In this document: positions 8,683 through 18,723 of the stretch, one piece after another | Layout of the letters: each line of letters starts with the position of its first letter | Position numbering within the stretch: the stretch's first letter is position 1 | Assembly (NCBI RefSeq): GCF_027105055.1 | Contig: NZ_CP114264.1 | Span: forward strand, 1,054,001-1,118,000 | Source of the DNA: Acinetobacter sp. TR3 | Lineage (GTDB): Bacteria > Pseudomonadota > Gammaproteobacteria > Pseudomonadales > Moraxellaceae | Direction of reading: 5' to 3' | Length of the DNA stretch: 64,000 bases | The notes under the pieces: model-generated | What the model saw: the letters and a program-made list of their open reading frames with translations, nothing else | Told to the model about the DNA's origin: nothing | The model's database searches: none | Program-made: the position numbers and the translations under genes

Positions 8683-11340
8683 TTAATTTTCGAGGGTTTG
8701 ACTGGATTTAAACAAGGCTTTGAGCTGATAAAGTTGTTCAAGTGCCTGACGTGGAGTTAGATCATCTACATCAATTTTATCCAATAACTCAAGAACAGGG
8801 GATTGAGCTTCCACTTCAACAATTTTCTCAACAACTTGAGTTTCAATTTCATGCTCAAGTGAACTGAATAAATCATTTTGAACTGTATTTTGCAAATGAT
8901 GATGTTGTTGCTTTTCAAGAATCTTTAAGCGCTTTTGCGCCTCTTTAATTACGCTAGCTGGAATTCCCGCCAGTTTTGCAACTTGTAAACCGTGGCTTTG
9001 ACTCGCAGGGCCATGTTGCACCTTGTGCAATAAAATTAAATTGCCATTCAGTTCTTGTGCTGTCACATGATAATTATCAATACCAACTTCACCACCAAGT
9101 TCGGTTAACTCAAAGTAGTGTGTTGCAAATAAACATAGACATTTCACACGCTTCGTCAAATCAAGTACACATGCCCAAGCTAAAGAGAGGCCATCATAAG
9201 TACTCGTACCACGACCAACTTCATCCATCAGAACTAAAGATTGACTTGTAGCATGATGTAAAATCTGTGAGGTTTCAGTCATTTCCACCATAAAAGTAGA
9301 TTTACCTGTCGACAAATCATCCGCAGAACCGATACGGGTAAAGATTCGATCAATTGAACCCAGTTTTGCCGATTTTGCGGGAACGAAACTACCACAGTAA
9401 GCAAGTAAACTGATCAATGCAGTCTGACGCATAAATGTCGATTTACCCCCCATATTTGGACCCGTAATAATGGCCATACGGTGTTGTGGGTCTAGAGTCG
9501 TATCATTCGGTGTAAATGGTGCTTTATTTAAAGCTTCAACAACTGGATGACGACCAGCTTGAATTTTGATGCTGGTTTCAGCCGTAAATTCAGGTCTTGT
9601 CCAATTATTTAATCTGGCTTGATGTGCAAAATTTGCCAGTACATCAATATGTGCAATTGCTGCGCTCATCATTTGTAATTGAGCAATATTTTGGCGAAGC
9701 TCATCTAATAAGGATTCAAACAAAAGCTTTTCACGGGCAAGCGCACGTGATTCACTTGAAAGGACTTTATCTTCAAAGCTTTTTAGTTCAGGTGTGATAT
9801 AACGTTCAGCGTTTTTGAGGGTTTGACGACGTATATAATCGGCTGGTGCTTGCTCTGCTTGGCTACGAGTCAACTCAATATAGTAACCACTGACACGATT
9901 ATAACCAATTTTAAGTGTATTGATTCCAGTACGCTGGCGTTCTTTAATTTCTAAATCAATTAAAAATTGCCCCGCATGATCGCGAATTTTACGTAATTCA
10001 TCCAATTCATCATCATAACCTTCAGCAATCACATTACCATCGCGTAATAATACTGGCGGATTTTCAACAATTGCCGCCATTAAATGTTGATGTAGACTTT
10101 TGAAATCACCTAATTGATTATCCAGTTGATTTAATAATTTAGATTGTTGGGTTTTCAGTACAGGTGCTAAAGCATGTCGTAAAAATGGAATTTGTGCGCA
10201 TGCTTGACGCAGTTGAACTAAATCGCGTGGACGTGCACTGCCCAAAGCAACACGGCTCAGTACCCGTTCAATATCTCCAATCTCTTTTAGTACTAAACGA
10301 GCAGGAGACTCATGAAACCCTTTTAATAATTGCTCTGAGGCATCTAAGCGAGCATCTAATATGGCAGTATCACGAATCGGTTGCATAAGCGTTCGACTCA
10401 ATAAGCGACCACCCATTGCCGTTTGACAATCATTAATTAGTTGGAATAAGGATGTACCATGATCAAATAACGGTTCAATAATTTCTAAATTACGGCGAGT
10501 AATGGGGTCGAGTGCAATAAAATCGGTACTTTGCTCAATCTGAATTGAACGAATATGCGGTAAAGCCGTCTTTTGTGTTTCTTTGGCATAATGAATTAAA
10601 GCTGCTGCTGCTGCTTTTGCCAAAGGGAGTGGATCTAGACCAAAGCCTGATAAAGTTGAAACTGAGAACTGGTCACACAAAGTTTTTTGTGCATTATTTA
10701 AATTAAAATCAACATTTGGACGTTTAGTAATTGGACAGTCTAGATTCTTTTTAATCTGTTCAATAATATTTTTATCAATCAGATCTTCATCAATCAAAAT
10801 CTCACTTGGCATCAAACGAGCCAGTTCAATCGCCAATTGTTCAGGTTTATAGTCTTGTTGCTGAACCTTAAAAATACCAGCACTTAAATCGAGTAATGCA
10901 AACCCAATTTGATTTTGTTGAATACATAAAGCAACCAGATTTGAAGACTGATAACTGCTAAGTAATGCATCATCAGTCAAAGTTCCTGGTGTAAGAATAC
11001 GAACTACTTTACGCTCAACGGGGCCTTTTCCTGTGACTTCCCCAACTTGCTCACAAATTGCAACTGTGCGACCAGATTTAACTAAGCGGGCAAGGTAGCC
11101 TTCGGCTGAATGATAAGGTACACCAGCCATTGGAATCGGTTGCCCACTCGCTTTACCGCGATGGGTGAGGGTAATCCCTAAAAGTTTGGCCGCTTGATGA
11201 GCATCTTCAAAGAATAGTTCATAAAAGTCACCCATACGATAGAACAGCAATGCATGTTGATAGTCTGTTTTGACTTTGAGATATTGCTGCATCATTGGGG
11301 TGTGGTTGGAAATATCTGCCATGTTGTTATTATCATTCAT
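8683..11340 (-). CDS. mutS: DNA mismatch repair protein MutS
   Basis: 885 residues. The N-terminal mismatch-binding domain shows [17 protein letters not shown] with the Phe-x-Glu motif; connector, core and clamp domains follow. The ATPase has Walker [14 protein letters not shown] near residue 627 and Walker [18 protein letters not shown], and the C-terminal helices support tetramers. MutS recognises mispaired bases and recruits MutL. The ATG at 11340 is chosen because AAAGGAC sits 9 bases upstream; an open extension further upstream is not typical MutS. The first codons seem to be supplied by the island integrated here: a second mutS start lies at 63561 on the same strand. The gene is intact, so repair is probably kept, but its promoter now lies in island DNA next to the integrase gene. 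Confidence 0.96.
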   Translation of the reverse strand: MNDNNNMADISNHTPMMQQYLKVKTDYQHALLFYRMGDFYELFFEDAHQAAKLLGITLTHRGKASGQPIPMAGVPYHSAEGYLARLVKSGRTVAICEQVGEVTGKGPVERKVVRILTPGTLTDDALLSSYQSSNLVALCIQQNQIGFALLDLSAGIFKVQQQDYKPEQLAIELARLMPSEILIDEDLIDKNIIEQIKKNLDCPITKRPNVDFNLNNAQKTLCDQFSVSTLSGFGLDPLPLAKAAAAALIHYAKETQKTALPHIRSIQIEQSTDFIALDPITRRNLEIIEPLFDHGTSLFQLINDCQTAMGGRLLSRTLMQPIRDTAILDARLDASEQLLKGFHESPARLVLKEIGDIERVLSRVALGSARPRDLVQLRQACAQIPFLRHALAPVLKTQQSKLLNQLDNQLGDFKSLHQHLMAAIVENPPVLLRDGNVIAEGYDDELDELRKIRDHAGQFLIDLEIKERQRTGINTLKIGYNRVSGYYIELTRSQAEQAPADYIRRQTLKNAERYITPELKSFEDKVLSSESRALAREKLLFESLLDELRQNIAQLQMMSAAIAHIDVLANFAHQARLNNWTRPEFTAETSIKIQAGRHPVVEALNKAPFTPNDTTLDPQHRMAIITGPNMGGKSTFMRQTALISLLAYCGSFVPAKSAKLGSIDRIFTRIGSADDLSTGKSTFMVEMTETSQILHHATSQSLVLMDEVGRGTSTYDGLSLAWACVLDLTKRVKCLCLFATHYFELTELGGEVGIDNYHVTAQELNGNLILLHKVQHGPASQSHGLQVAKLAGIPASVIKEAQKRLKILEKQQHHHLQNTVQNDLFSSLEHEIETQVVEKIVEVEAQSPVLELLDKIDVDDLTPRQALEQLYQLKALFKSSQTLEN
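11282..11304. other. attL-like site inside mutS (left island boundary)
   Basis: Twenty-three bases match positions 63503-63525 with two differences; the uninterrupted core is CTGCATCATTGG. It lies in mutS codons for HTPMMQ. On the right side of the core in both copies the homology continues loosely into the ribosome-binding leader (TTAAGTCCTT), as expected if the island carries its own version of the mutS start. The exact crossover point cannot be fixed by eye. Confidence 0.7.
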
Positions 11341-11403
11341 TGTTGTTAAGTCCTTTATTTTCAATGTGTTTGATAGTTTTTGGCATAAACAGAATATCCG
11401 AAG

Positions 11404-11470
11404 GTGTAGGAGAAAATCTAAGCAAATACAACCCAAGCCAAAACGTTAGTGTAGGTTTTAGTGTAGGTTG
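11404..11470 (+). repeat. Left GTGTAGG repeats (candidate integrase arm sites)
   Basis: GTGTAGG occurs at 11404, 11449 and 11461, the last two 12 bases apart. The same motif occurs three times just inside the other end of the island (63410, 63439, 63451), again with a 12-base pair. Short direct repeats near both ends and beside the integrase gene are how arm-type binding sites of tyrosine integrases look. They also lie in the promoter space between mutS and the integrase. Confidence 0.6.
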
Positions 11471-11564
11471 TTTTAGTTTAAACTAGCCATCATTCCTTAT
11501 CAATATTGGAAAATAGGCAGCTTGAAAGGATAACAAATAATTCAATCTTTCTGTGAGGATTAAA

Positions 11565-12926
11565 GTGGTTCGTTCGATAGATCAACAAACGCCAATAAAA
11601 AAAGCACTTTCAGCCAAAGCTATCGAGAAGATGAAAATTGGTGATCCTGATAAAGCTGATATTGGGGAATATGTGGGGTTGCGGGTACATTGCGGCAAAA
11701 CAGGTATGAAGACTTTTTTCTACCGCTATCGTAGTCCTGTGGATGATTCGATTAAACAATACAAGATTGGAACTTTCCCGCAAGTTACATTGGCGGAGGC
11801 TAGGATAGAACTGATTCGTTTAAAGGCTGAACGAAATCAGGGGATTTGTCCAAAACAAAAAAAAGAGCAGGAGAAGCTTCAACAACAGATTGAGCATGAG
11901 CTTGCACAAAAAGATATGTCTCAACTTACTGTACATGAAATGATAGAGATGTATTTGACGGAGGTGATTGAAGATCACTGGGTTGCTGACCCTCGGATAG
12001 GAGAAAGGAAGAAGGTCTTAGGGGCAAGAAAGCCCAAAGGCCAATCTGAAACACGACGAACCCTGTATGGCGATGCAGTACGAGTTTTAGGTAATCATGT
12101 TGCTTTAGAAGTAACACGAAAAGATGTGGTGGCTTTAACCAAGGAAATTATTGATCGTGGTTCTAATGTACAGGCTGGGCGAGTATTGTCTGAATTGACG
12201 TTAGCATATGAATACGCTATTGGACTAGAGCGATTTCCAGCCAATTTTGCCAATCCTGCCTTATTAGCCAAAATGAGTATCAAGCAGTCAAGGTTGAAAG
12301 TAACTTGTAAAAAGGGCACACGAGTTTTAAATGATCAGGAATTAAAACGTGTATTGGCTTGGTTGCCCACATCAGGATTTACAACCCATCAAAAACATAT
12401 CCTTTATTTAACGTTGTGGACAGGTTGCCGGACTGGAGAGCTATGTGATGCTAAATGGCGGGATTTTGATTTGGATCATGGAACATGGCATCTAAAAGCT
12501 TCTAAAAATAGTACTGAGCGTTATGTGCAGCTATCAAGGCAGTGTGTCAGTTTTTTACGGAATTTATATCAACCAGATCAAGAATATTTGTTTGCCTCAT
12601 CTCGAACAGGGCTACCTATTCAACAAAAGTCTCTTACAGAAATAAAGTGGCAAATGAAAAACCCAGATAAAGTTCAGGCTAATTTTCGTCCTGAACAGCT
12701 TTGGTTAACAGATATGGATGATTGGAATCCACATGATTTGCGAAGAACCGTAAGAACAGGGTTATCTAGATTAGGCTGTCCCACAGATGTTGCTGAAGCA
12801 GTTTTGGGACATTCCAAAAAGGGAATCGAGGGAACATATAACCTGCATAATTATGAAAGGGAATGTGCGGAGTGGTTACAGAAGTGGGCAGATCATTTGG
12901 ATAGCATAATAAAAAATAACATTTAA
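11565..12926 (+). CDS. Tyrosine recombinase (island integrase)
   Basis: 453 residues from the GTG at 11565, preceded by GAGGA at a 5-base spacing; a GTG 12 bases upstream has no RBS. The N-terminal DUF4102-type arm-binding domain (GLRVHCGKTGMKTFFYRYRS, YKIGTFPQVTLAEAR) places it with P4-like integrases. The catalytic domain shows LWTGCRTGELC, HDLRRTVRTGLSRLG, VLGHSKKG and Tyr in GTYNLHNY, so Arg, His, Arg, His and the nucleophilic Tyr are all present. It should cut and join the att sites in mutS. It diverges from mutS, with attL and repeats between them. Confidence 0.92.
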   Translation: MVRSIDQQTPIKKALSAKAIEKMKIGDPDKADIGEYVGLRVHCGKTGMKTFFYRYRSPVDDSIKQYKIGTFPQVTLAEARIELIRLKAERNQGICPKQKKEQEKLQQQIEHELAQKDMSQLTVHEMIEMYLTEVIEDHWVADPRIGERKKVLGARKPKGQSETRRTLYGDAVRVLGNHVALEVTRKDVVALTKEIIDRGSNVQAGRVLSELTLAYEYAIGLERFPANFANPALLAKMSIKQSRLKVTCKKGTRVLNDQELKRVLAWLPTSGFTTHQKHILYLTLWTGCRTGELCDAKWRDFDLDHGTWHLKASKNSTERYVQLSRQCVSFLRNLYQPDQEYLFASSRTGLPIQQKSLTEIKWQMKNPDKVQANFRPEQLWLTDMDDWNPHDLRRTVRTGLSRLGCPTDVAEAVLGHSKKGIEGTYNLHNYERECAEWLQKWADHLDSIIKNNI

Positions 12927-12996
12927 TGGTGGATGATAAATAATCAAAATGTGTTTTTCGTAATTTATTTATAAAGTATTGAATTAAGGAAATCTA

Positions 12997-13143
12997 TTCA
13001 ATCCTGATGCAATTGAACGTCAGCTTGCACATGTGCCAAAAAATAGAATTCGTTCAGCTTATAGCCGTGCTCAGTATTGGGATGATCGTGTAAAAATAAT
13101 GGAGTGGTATGGAAGACGGATTAAGGACTGGTTGAATATTTAA
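12997..13143 (+). pseudogene. C-terminal remnant of a second tyrosine integrase
   Basis: This reading frame of 48 codons (IERQLAHVPKNRIRSAYSRA, then a Trp/Arg-rich tail ending KDWLNI) is the last part of a P4-type integrase catalytic domain, after the final His box. It has no start, and a stop lies just upstream in frame. It is a different integrase lineage from the complete gene before it, so it probably records an older insertion at this site. The rest of 12927-13372 shows only a terminator and AT-rich spacer. Confidence 0.75.
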
Positions 13144-13163
13144 TTTATTCACTATTGAAGAAG

Positions 13164-13190
13164 ACCTAGCTTTGAAAGTTAGGTTTTTTT
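13164..13190 (+). terminator. Terminator after the integrase remnant
   Basis: A 9-bp stem (ACCTAGCTT / AAGTTAGGT, one G-T pair, 3-base loop) is followed by seven T residues. It would end transcription coming from the integrase. Confidence 0.8.
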
Positions 13191-13489
13191 ATATGTGTTA
13201 AAAATGACTAACTTATAGGAGATAGGGGATCCAAAAGTACAACACTATAAAAAATCAGATACAAAGTTTTCTCTTAAGTAAAATAAATATATGTTTTTGA
13301 TATTAAATATGATGTTATTTTTATACAAAATTATGTTTATAATTTTATGTAACTTATTGAGTAAATTGAATTATGTCTAATATATATGATAAATCAAGGC
13401 AAATTTACACTACATTTGATCCTAGCCAAAATAATGGACAGCATGTCCCTCTAAAGATAACGTAACTTCAATCTTTGGAGATCCAAGAA

Positions 13490-13783
13490 ATGGCTAAACG
13501 TTTTAGTCCGGAATTTAAACAGCAAGCAATTGATCATGCACTTTCAAACTCCCACGAGCCTATAGCTGCAATCGCCCATAAATTAGGTGTGGGTTATTCA
13601 ACCTTAGATAAATGGATTCGTGAAGCCAATCCAGTAGGTTCAAGCAAACGTCAACTTTCTCCTGAACAACAGCGGATCTTGGAATTAGAAAAAGAAGTCA
13701 AACAGCTCAAGGAAGCCAATGACATCTTAAAAAAAGCGCATGTGTACTTTCTGACAGATCATGCCAAGAAAAGTACACGGTAA
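13490..13783 (+). CDS. IS3-family transposase OrfA
   Basis: 97 residues from the ATG at 13490 (GGAGA upstream); the frame also has a TTG 15 bases earlier. It contains an HTH_Tnp_1 domain (RFSPEFKQQAIDHAL, IAAIAHKLGVGYSTLDKWI) and a C-terminal leucine-zipper-like helix (ILELEKEVKQLKEANDILKK). An A7G slip site at about 13724-13731 near the 3' end would allow a -1 shift into OrfB and production of the fused transposase. Confidence 0.92.
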   Translation: MAKRFSPEFKQQAIDHALSNSHEPIAAIAHKLGVGYSTLDKWIREANPVGSSKRQLSPEQQRILELEKEVKQLKEANDILKKAHVYFLTDHAKKSTR

Positions 13784-13791
13784 TTCAAGAT

Positions 13792-14649
13792 ATGGATATA
13801 AATGAAGTCACTGTGTCTTCTGTCTGTAAATGCCTAGATGTCAGCACTTCAGGCTATTATGCCTGGCGAAAACGCCAGACCAATACAGCGCAGAAATACA
13901 ATGATTTAAAAGTTGTATATTGGCAGCATCATGCGCGCTTGGGTGCACCGTCATTGGTACATGACATGCGTGATTTAGGTTATCGCATGAGCGAACGTAC
14001 CGTTGGAAGGATGCTAAAAAAGCTTGGTTTACGTAGTAGGATTGCACGTAAATACAAGCATACGACTGATTCAAACCATCGTTTGTCTACAGCATCAAAT
14101 TTGTTGGATCGCCAATTTACAGTTACTCAGCCTAATAAAGTTTGGACAACGGATATTACCTATATCCGAACTAAAGAAGGCTGGCTGTATTTATGTGTGA
14201 TGCTAGATCTATTCAGCCGTCGTATTGTGGGTTGGCAAACCAGCCATCGAATAGACCGCCAATTGGTGTGTGATGCGTTTAATTATGCAATGGCTCGTCA
14301 GGGTTATCCAACGGGTGTCATGGTGCATTCGGATCAAGGTAGTCAGTACTGTAGTCGTGATTTTAGGGCGCTATTATTGACGAATAACTGTATTCAAAGC
14401 ATGTCTAGACGAGGAAACTGTTGGGACAATGCAGTGACCGAAAGCTTCTTCCATACCCTGAAGGGGCATGTAGTACATGGCAGTGTATTTTCTACGAGAA
14501 AAGAGGCAAATGCTATCTTGTTTGAGTATATTGAAGTTTACTACAATCGAATCAGAAGGCATTCTGCAAATGGCTGGTTAAGTCCAGAAGCCTTTGAACA
14601 GAAATATTTCAAGAATTTAGAGGGATCGGTTGTCCACGATACTGTCTAG
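13792..14649 (+). CDS. IS3-family transposase OrfB (DDE catalytic part)
   Basis: 285 residues from the first in-frame ATG, although the -1 frame is open upstream and the working product is probably the OrfAB fusion made by slippage on the A-run before 13735. The rve integrase core is clear: VWTTDITYIRT (D), VHSDQGSQYCS (D) and DNAVTESFFHTLK (E), followed by YNRIRRHSANGWLSPEAFE. It inserts and excises the element. Confidence 0.92.
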   Translation: MDINEVTVSSVCKCLDVSTSGYYAWRKRQTNTAQKYNDLKVVYWQHHARLGAPSLVHDMRDLGYRMSERTVGRMLKKLGLRSRIARKYKHTTDSNHRLSTASNLLDRQFTVTQPNKVWTTDITYIRTKEGWLYLCVMLDLFSRRIVGWQTSHRIDRQLVCDAFNYAMARQGYPTGVMVHSDQGSQYCSRDFRALLLTNNCIQSMSRRGNCWDNAVTESFFHTLKGHVVHGSVFSTRKEANAILFEYIEVYYNRIRRHSANGWLSPEAFEQKYFKNLEGSVVHDTV

Positions 14650-16133
14650 GATCAATTCGAAGAAATGATAAAAATGTGGAGTGAGAATGGGTTCTATAGT
14701 CAGTACAATATAGGTAAAAGTTTAATAACAAACTTATATGATTTAAGAGATTTAGAGCTTTTTTTATTAGATATTGAGACTACAAAAACAGATTTGTTTT
14801 TAAAAAGAGGCTTGTTTACTCGCAACACTGACAAAGGGATTGGAAGTATCAATCAGCCACAAATATCATACATGGCATCTCATTATGCAAAAAAATGGTT
14901 CCCATTTACGCTAATTTTCAAAGAATATTTCTTTATAAATCAGATTAATGAATTTAAAGTAATGGAAATTAGTGACAGGCTTGAACTTTTTTATGCATTT
15001 TGGGGTTTTTGTATAAAAAATATAAGGGTTGATAACGGGATTATTCATACAGATCCCAACAGTTTTCCAGATAAAGATATTAGATTAAAATTAAAGTTTA
15101 TTAGCCAAGCTCAAACTTTAGAGTCACTAGCTAACATAGAGGAGATATCAAATGAATCGGTTGAACTTATCAATGAGATGATGATCAGTTACAAAATACT
15201 TTTACAAAAAAATAGAAAAACTAGAAATTTAGACAGCGCCTTCAATAAGAAGAAAAAAGAATACACGCTATATGTAAAAAAATTACTAGAACAGCATGGT
15301 TCCCTTACAGCATGTTCAATTAATTTTTATATGGATAATTCACAACATTCTATAGATTATGCAAACGCCAAAAGGAAATTCTTGAATAAAATAAGATCTA
15401 TTAGGAACTTAAGTGTTTTTGTTGGGTATATAGGAACTTGGGAATTCTCTTCAAAAAAAGGATATTACTTTCGTATCATATTTTTTATACCTAGCTATAG
15501 TTTGGCTGATCTTAAAAATTTCATAGACTTATTGATATATCAATGGGAAATTTTTAGTGATTTTTCTATTGATAATGAAATAAAAAAAATAAAATTTAGT
15601 GCGGCGCCTAGCTATATAAGTTATTCAATAGGTCATTTAAAACAAAATTACTGTGTTATTAAGCATGAAAAATCAAAAAAATTTAGCGATTTTATTGATA
15701 GTGCAGTTAATTATACAGTACTAGCTGAAAAATACTTTTTCCCCGCTGAGCTACAAATTTTTCTTTATTGCTATATTGCTCCAGAGAAACAACTTTACGA
15801 TTCTAATGGGCAGTCAGTAGTTGGTCATTTTAAATATACCTTTTCTCGTTCTTTCCGAGGACACTTAAAGAAGCCTAATGCTGAAAAACTAACTTTAGCT
15901 CATCCAAGCAAAGAAAATGTTCGTGATTCAGGCTAAGTTTGCTTCATTGGGTTACGCTTGAGCGGTCGTTAGGTCTTAGTTGGTTTTTAAAGTTATTATA
16001 AGTAATTATTAATACTAACTATCAATGGCTTATAGGTTTAGATGGTTCATGGTTCTTTACTCATATATATGAGGCAGAATTTAAAAACTACAGATCAGGC
16101 AGTGATATGAATCCAATCAGATGAGTATCCTAC

Positions 16134-17084
16134 ATGATTACAGTAACTTGGAATGAAGCAAGCCTGACACATGCAATTGATCAGTTTGTTAAACAGGTTT
16201 GTTTTTATCCAATCTCTCAACAAGAATTCTTATTGAGCTTGAATGTGCTTTATCATGCATTTAAGCCAATCTATCAACCGCATTTGGTATATGCCAAAAC
16301 AATCGAATGTTTTATTCAGTGTATGCAATGGATTGAGTACTTCGTTGGTGTATCCAAGCCACTTAGCTTGGAGCAGTTGGATGAACAGCAAATCTCAATT
16401 CTTCAAATGTGTTTACTTCAGTATCAACCATACTACTTTCATGAACAGTACTATCAAGTTCAATTAGAAGTTGCTAATAGAACATCCTTATCGCAGTACT
16501 TACAACAACTATTAAATCATTATTCTCAACTGCTATTTGTTCGAGTGGATTTGTCCTATGCAATGGAATACAGGCATTTAATTAACATTGAACAGGTCAA
16601 ATCTGATCTTGGTATTTTACTCAATCGAATTGCGAATAAAGATACATACTTCTATGGCTTACAGGGATATGCATGGGCATTAGAGCAGGGTCCTGATAAA
16701 GGCTATCATTGCCATTTATTACTGATCTACGATCCATCCAAACGTCAGAATGACTGGTATCTCGCTGATCAAGTTGGACAATTATGGAAAGAGATCACTC
16801 AGCAACAGGGTATTTTCTATAGCTGTAATACATCAGAAATCAAAGCACATTATGAAAAATTGGGTCGTTTGGGTGTTGGACTGATTAATCGGAACAATTT
16901 AGATGAGGTATCCAATGCATTGAATGCAGCAATGTATCTGGTTAATCCTGAAAAGTCTGAACAGTGGCTTTTAGCTAAAGTACCGTATATGCGGACTTTT
17001 GGTATTGGGCAGTTTGATGTTGCTTGGCGTAGAGGTGTTGCTCAAACCTTGCAGCGATGTGGATTTAAGTCAAACAACAATTAA
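16134..17084 (+). CDS. Inovirus Gp2-like (YagK/YfjJ-type) protein
   Basis: 316 residues. Residues about 130-280 contain LFVRVDLSY, WALEQGPDKGYHCHLLLIYD and a later AAMYLVN region. That order matches the inovirus Gp2 / YagK-YfjJ C-terminal family, often found on phage satellites and islands and related to replication-initiator folds; HCH would be the HUH metal site. No catalytic Tyr block can be assigned with confidence. It is the only one of three tandem relatives that keeps the HxH. Its leader (AAAAACTAC...AGTGATATGAA) resembles the leader of the next gene, which supports tandem duplication. No strong RBS is visible. Confidence 0.72.
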   Translation: MITVTWNEASLTHAIDQFVKQVCFYPISQQEFLLSLNVLYHAFKPIYQPHLVYAKTIECFIQCMQWIEYFVGVSKPLSLEQLDEQQISILQMCLLQYQPYYFHEQYYQVQLEVANRTSLSQYLQQLLNHYSQLLFVRVDLSYAMEYRHLINIEQVKSDLGILLNRIANKDTYFYGLQGYAWALEQGPDKGYHCHLLLIYDPSKRQNDWYLADQVGQLWKEITQQQGIFYSCNTSEIKAHYEKLGRLGVGLINRNNLDEVSNALNAAMYLVNPEKSEQWLLAKVPYMRTFGIGQFDVAWRRGVAQTLQRCGFKSNNN

Positions 17085-17137
17085 AAAACTACGGCACTCC
17101 TAGTGATATGAACAAATAACCTAGGATGTGTTTTCTC

Positions 17138-18001
17138 ATGACGACCTACAACGAAGCTCAAACCTTTTGTGAAATTGAAAAATTTATCAAGGATGTGGTG
17201 GATGGCCAAATCAATTGTGAACAATTCAAGCAACAAATTATTCCCTTAATCATCAAGTCTAGACGCTTTTTTATTCAGGGTTATACCTATATTGATTCCA
17301 TCATTATTTTTAAGCTAATTGAACGAGCCTTATTTCAAGCCAATAAATATAGATTGTATGAAAATATTCGTGACCTGCCCGATCATGTGATTGAGTTGAT
17401 GATCGCTGATATCCAGTCGCAATTTGAACGGATACAGGACGGTCATCAATACGACCAAAAACAGAATAAGGCTGAAACGAAGAAGGTCGAACGTTTCTTA
17501 TTGAATACCATGCAATACACAGATTGCTTAATGATTTTTCCAATACGATTTGGTATCAAGGAAGGTGTATCGTCATTAGGATTTAACGGTTTTGAGTGTT
17601 ATGTCAATGCCTTATTAAGAGAGGTCAGGGCAAGGGAGACCAATGTATTCCGTTGCATCCACTCAGTGATTTGGAAGATAAAACATCATCCTGAACAGGG
17701 CTACTACCTCCAGATCTACTTTATTTATGCTGGACAAGCACAGGACACGACCTTATCTGACCATGCCAATAAACTGATAGCAAAGTGTGAGGAACTCAGT
17801 AATGGTTTTGGTGAAGTCTACATTGAAGAGCAAGCTAAAAAAGGATGGTCAGTGAATTGCCAAGATGACAGGCAGATTCAACGTAACCTGCAATTGCTGA
17901 AGAGTGATTTCAATGCGAATAGTAAAAATCATTATTTAAGGGTGATGCGAACTCGTCGCAAAACTTTTGACTGTGAACGCATCCCTTTAACGCTGAATTA
18001 G
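17138..18001 (+). CDS. Diverged Gp2-like paralogue
   Basis: 287 residues from the ATG at 17138. It is chosen over 17126 because AGG directly abuts the latter and because the leader aligns with that of the preceding gene at the later ATG. The C-terminal half carries VIWKIKHHPEQGYYLQIYFI, matching the preceding gene but with YLQ in place of HCH, so a metal-dependent nicking activity is unlikely. The N-terminal half is helical and unassigned. Role unknown; it may be an accessory partner of the HxH-bearing paralogue. Confidence 0.6.
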   Translation: MTTYNEAQTFCEIEKFIKDVVDGQINCEQFKQQIIPLIIKSRRFFIQGYTYIDSIIIFKLIERALFQANKYRLYENIRDLPDHVIELMIADIQSQFERIQDGHQYDQKQNKAETKKVERFLLNTMQYTDCLMIFPIRFGIKEGVSSLGFNGFECYVNALLREVRARETNVFRCIHSVIWKIKHHPEQGYYLQIYFIYAGQAQDTTLSDHANKLIAKCEELSNGFGEVYIEEQAKKGWSVNCQDDRQIQRNLQLLKSDFNANSKNHYLRVMRTRRKTFDCERIPLTLN

Positions 18002-18100
18002 TTTTGTTCAGTAAAGTTAATGGAGTTGTTGTCGAATAGTGGTCTAAGGAAAACAATGCGCTTAGACCACTAATCCACTGAAACATGAATGGGCGAATGC

Positions 18101-18328
18101 CTAAAAATTATAAGTATAGGTCAAACCGCTATTGGTGGTGACCGTCACTTCACGCACATATTCAGCGGAACAACCAAGATAGACCTTTGCCACAGAACCA
18201 TAGCGCATATTTTGGTAATCGTATGTGCCTTTGCTTTTACAATTGCCACGATTGATTAAAACGCCTGTAATGGTGGTTGGAGCATCGTTTAAAGACATGA
18301 TGTTTAATAAATCGGTATAGCCTGTCAT
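18101..18328 (-). CDS. Small hypothetical protein
   Basis: 75 residues, not recognised. It has two Cys residues (GNCKSKGTY, YLGCSAEYV) and a beta-rich C-terminus (VREVTVTTNSGLTYTYNF). The start lies 15 bases beyond the stop of the lipoprotein gene on the same strand and lacks a clear RBS, so it is probably translated by coupling. An internal ATG at 18298 is an alternative start. It may be exported together with its lipoprotein neighbour, but no signal peptide is evident. Confidence 0.5.
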   Translation of the reverse strand: MTGYTDLLNIMSLNDAPTTITGVLINRGNCKSKGTYDYQNMRYGSVAKVYLGCSAEYVREVTVTTNSGLTYTYNF

Positions 18329-18343
18329 GGAGTATTGTGATTC

Positions 18344-18610
18344 TTAACGACGAACACGGACTTCAAACTGTTCTTGTACAGTGGGTTCAGTCACTTCCTC
18401 GGCATTATATGTTTCATCTTCTAAAAAGGATTTATCTACGGGTGGAAAATCATCTTCGGATTGAGGGGGAGTTTCAGTCGTATCAGCAGTGCTATGCTCA
18501 CTTGTTTGAGTTGGGGTATCCTTTGGTTTTGGTGCATCGTTACCTGAATTACACGCAGTTAAAGTCAGTAGCAACACACTGGATAAAACAATCGATGGAA
18601 TAAAATTCAT
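18344..18610 (-). CDS. Small acidic lipoprotein
   Basis: 88 residues. The N-terminus MNFIPSIVLSSVLLLTLTAC ends in a lipobox, so it should be lipidated and exported. The mature part is Pro, Thr, Glu and Asp-rich, of low complexity, ending in EQFEVRVRR. AGGC lies 9 bases before the ATG. It is transcribed with the 75-residue gene downstream and points the same way as a larger lipoprotein gene upstream. Function unknown. Confidence 0.65.
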   Translation of the reverse strand: MNFIPSIVLSSVLLLTLTACNSGNDAPKPKDTPTQTSEHSTADTTETPPQSEDDFPPVDKSFLEDETYNAEEVTEPTVQEQFEVRVRR

Positions 18611-18723
18611 TACACATGCCTATATTTAATCGAATATTGTGATCTACAGGGTTGGGTGAAAGCCCAACTCTGTGTATTTAATTGTTTGGTCAATCAATTT
18701 TTTACTTTTTATAAAAGTGGGAA

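Larger units (their letters stand above)
13417..14654 (+). mobile_element. IS3-family insertion sequence (1238 bp)
   Basis: The ends are TGATCCTAG...CTAGGATCA, with imperfect inverted repeats that continue inward (TGGACA and TCCCTCTAAA occur at both ends). A 3-bp ATT duplication flanks it (13414-13416 and 14655-14657). Two overlapping transposase frames related by a -1 shift fill it. The target gene can be rebuilt exactly by removing it, so the insertion is fairly recent. Confidence 0.9.
13373..15936 (+). pseudogene. Inovirus Gp2-like protein gene split by an IS3-family element
   Basis: The gene starts at ATG 13373 (MSNIYDKSRQIYTTF), is cut after codon 14 by the IS at 13417-14654, and continues in frame from 14658 (EEMIKMWSENGF) to 15936. 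Removing the IS and one ATT repeat gives a single frame of about 440 codons. The C-terminal half has SINFYMDN and GTWEFSSKKGYYFRIIFFIP, aligning by eye with a conserved block in the next two genes (WALEQGPDKGYHCHLLLIYD and WKIKHHPEQGYYLQIYFIY). In the inovirus Gp2/YagK-YfjJ family this block resembles the HxH strand of replication initiators; here it reads YFR. It is very AT-rich. An internal ATG at 14665 could still give 423 residues, but expression would need a promoter in the IS. Confidence 0.7.

Noticed and set aside
8976-10388. Several plus-strand frames within mutS
   Set aside because: They are antisense to well-conserved MutS coding sequence and show no domain features.
11341-11436. 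Upstream extension of MutS by 32 residues
   Set aside because: Extra residues are Cys-rich and unlike MutS, whereas the ATG at 11340 has a good RBS that is mirrored at the displaced start.
11282-11564. tRNA or tmRNA gene as integration target
   Set aside because: No tRNA-like sequence at either boundary; the duplicated segment is mutS coding sequence.
14665-15936. Treating the 423-codon frame after the IS3 element as an intact gene
   Set aside because: Removing the IS and one ATT copy joins it exactly to an upstream start at 13373, so it is the body of a broken gene.
18337-18603. 88-codon open frame on the plus strand opposite the small lipoprotein gene
   Set aside because: It is exactly antisense to a gene with a clear signal peptide and lipobox, has no RBS and matches nothing recognisable.
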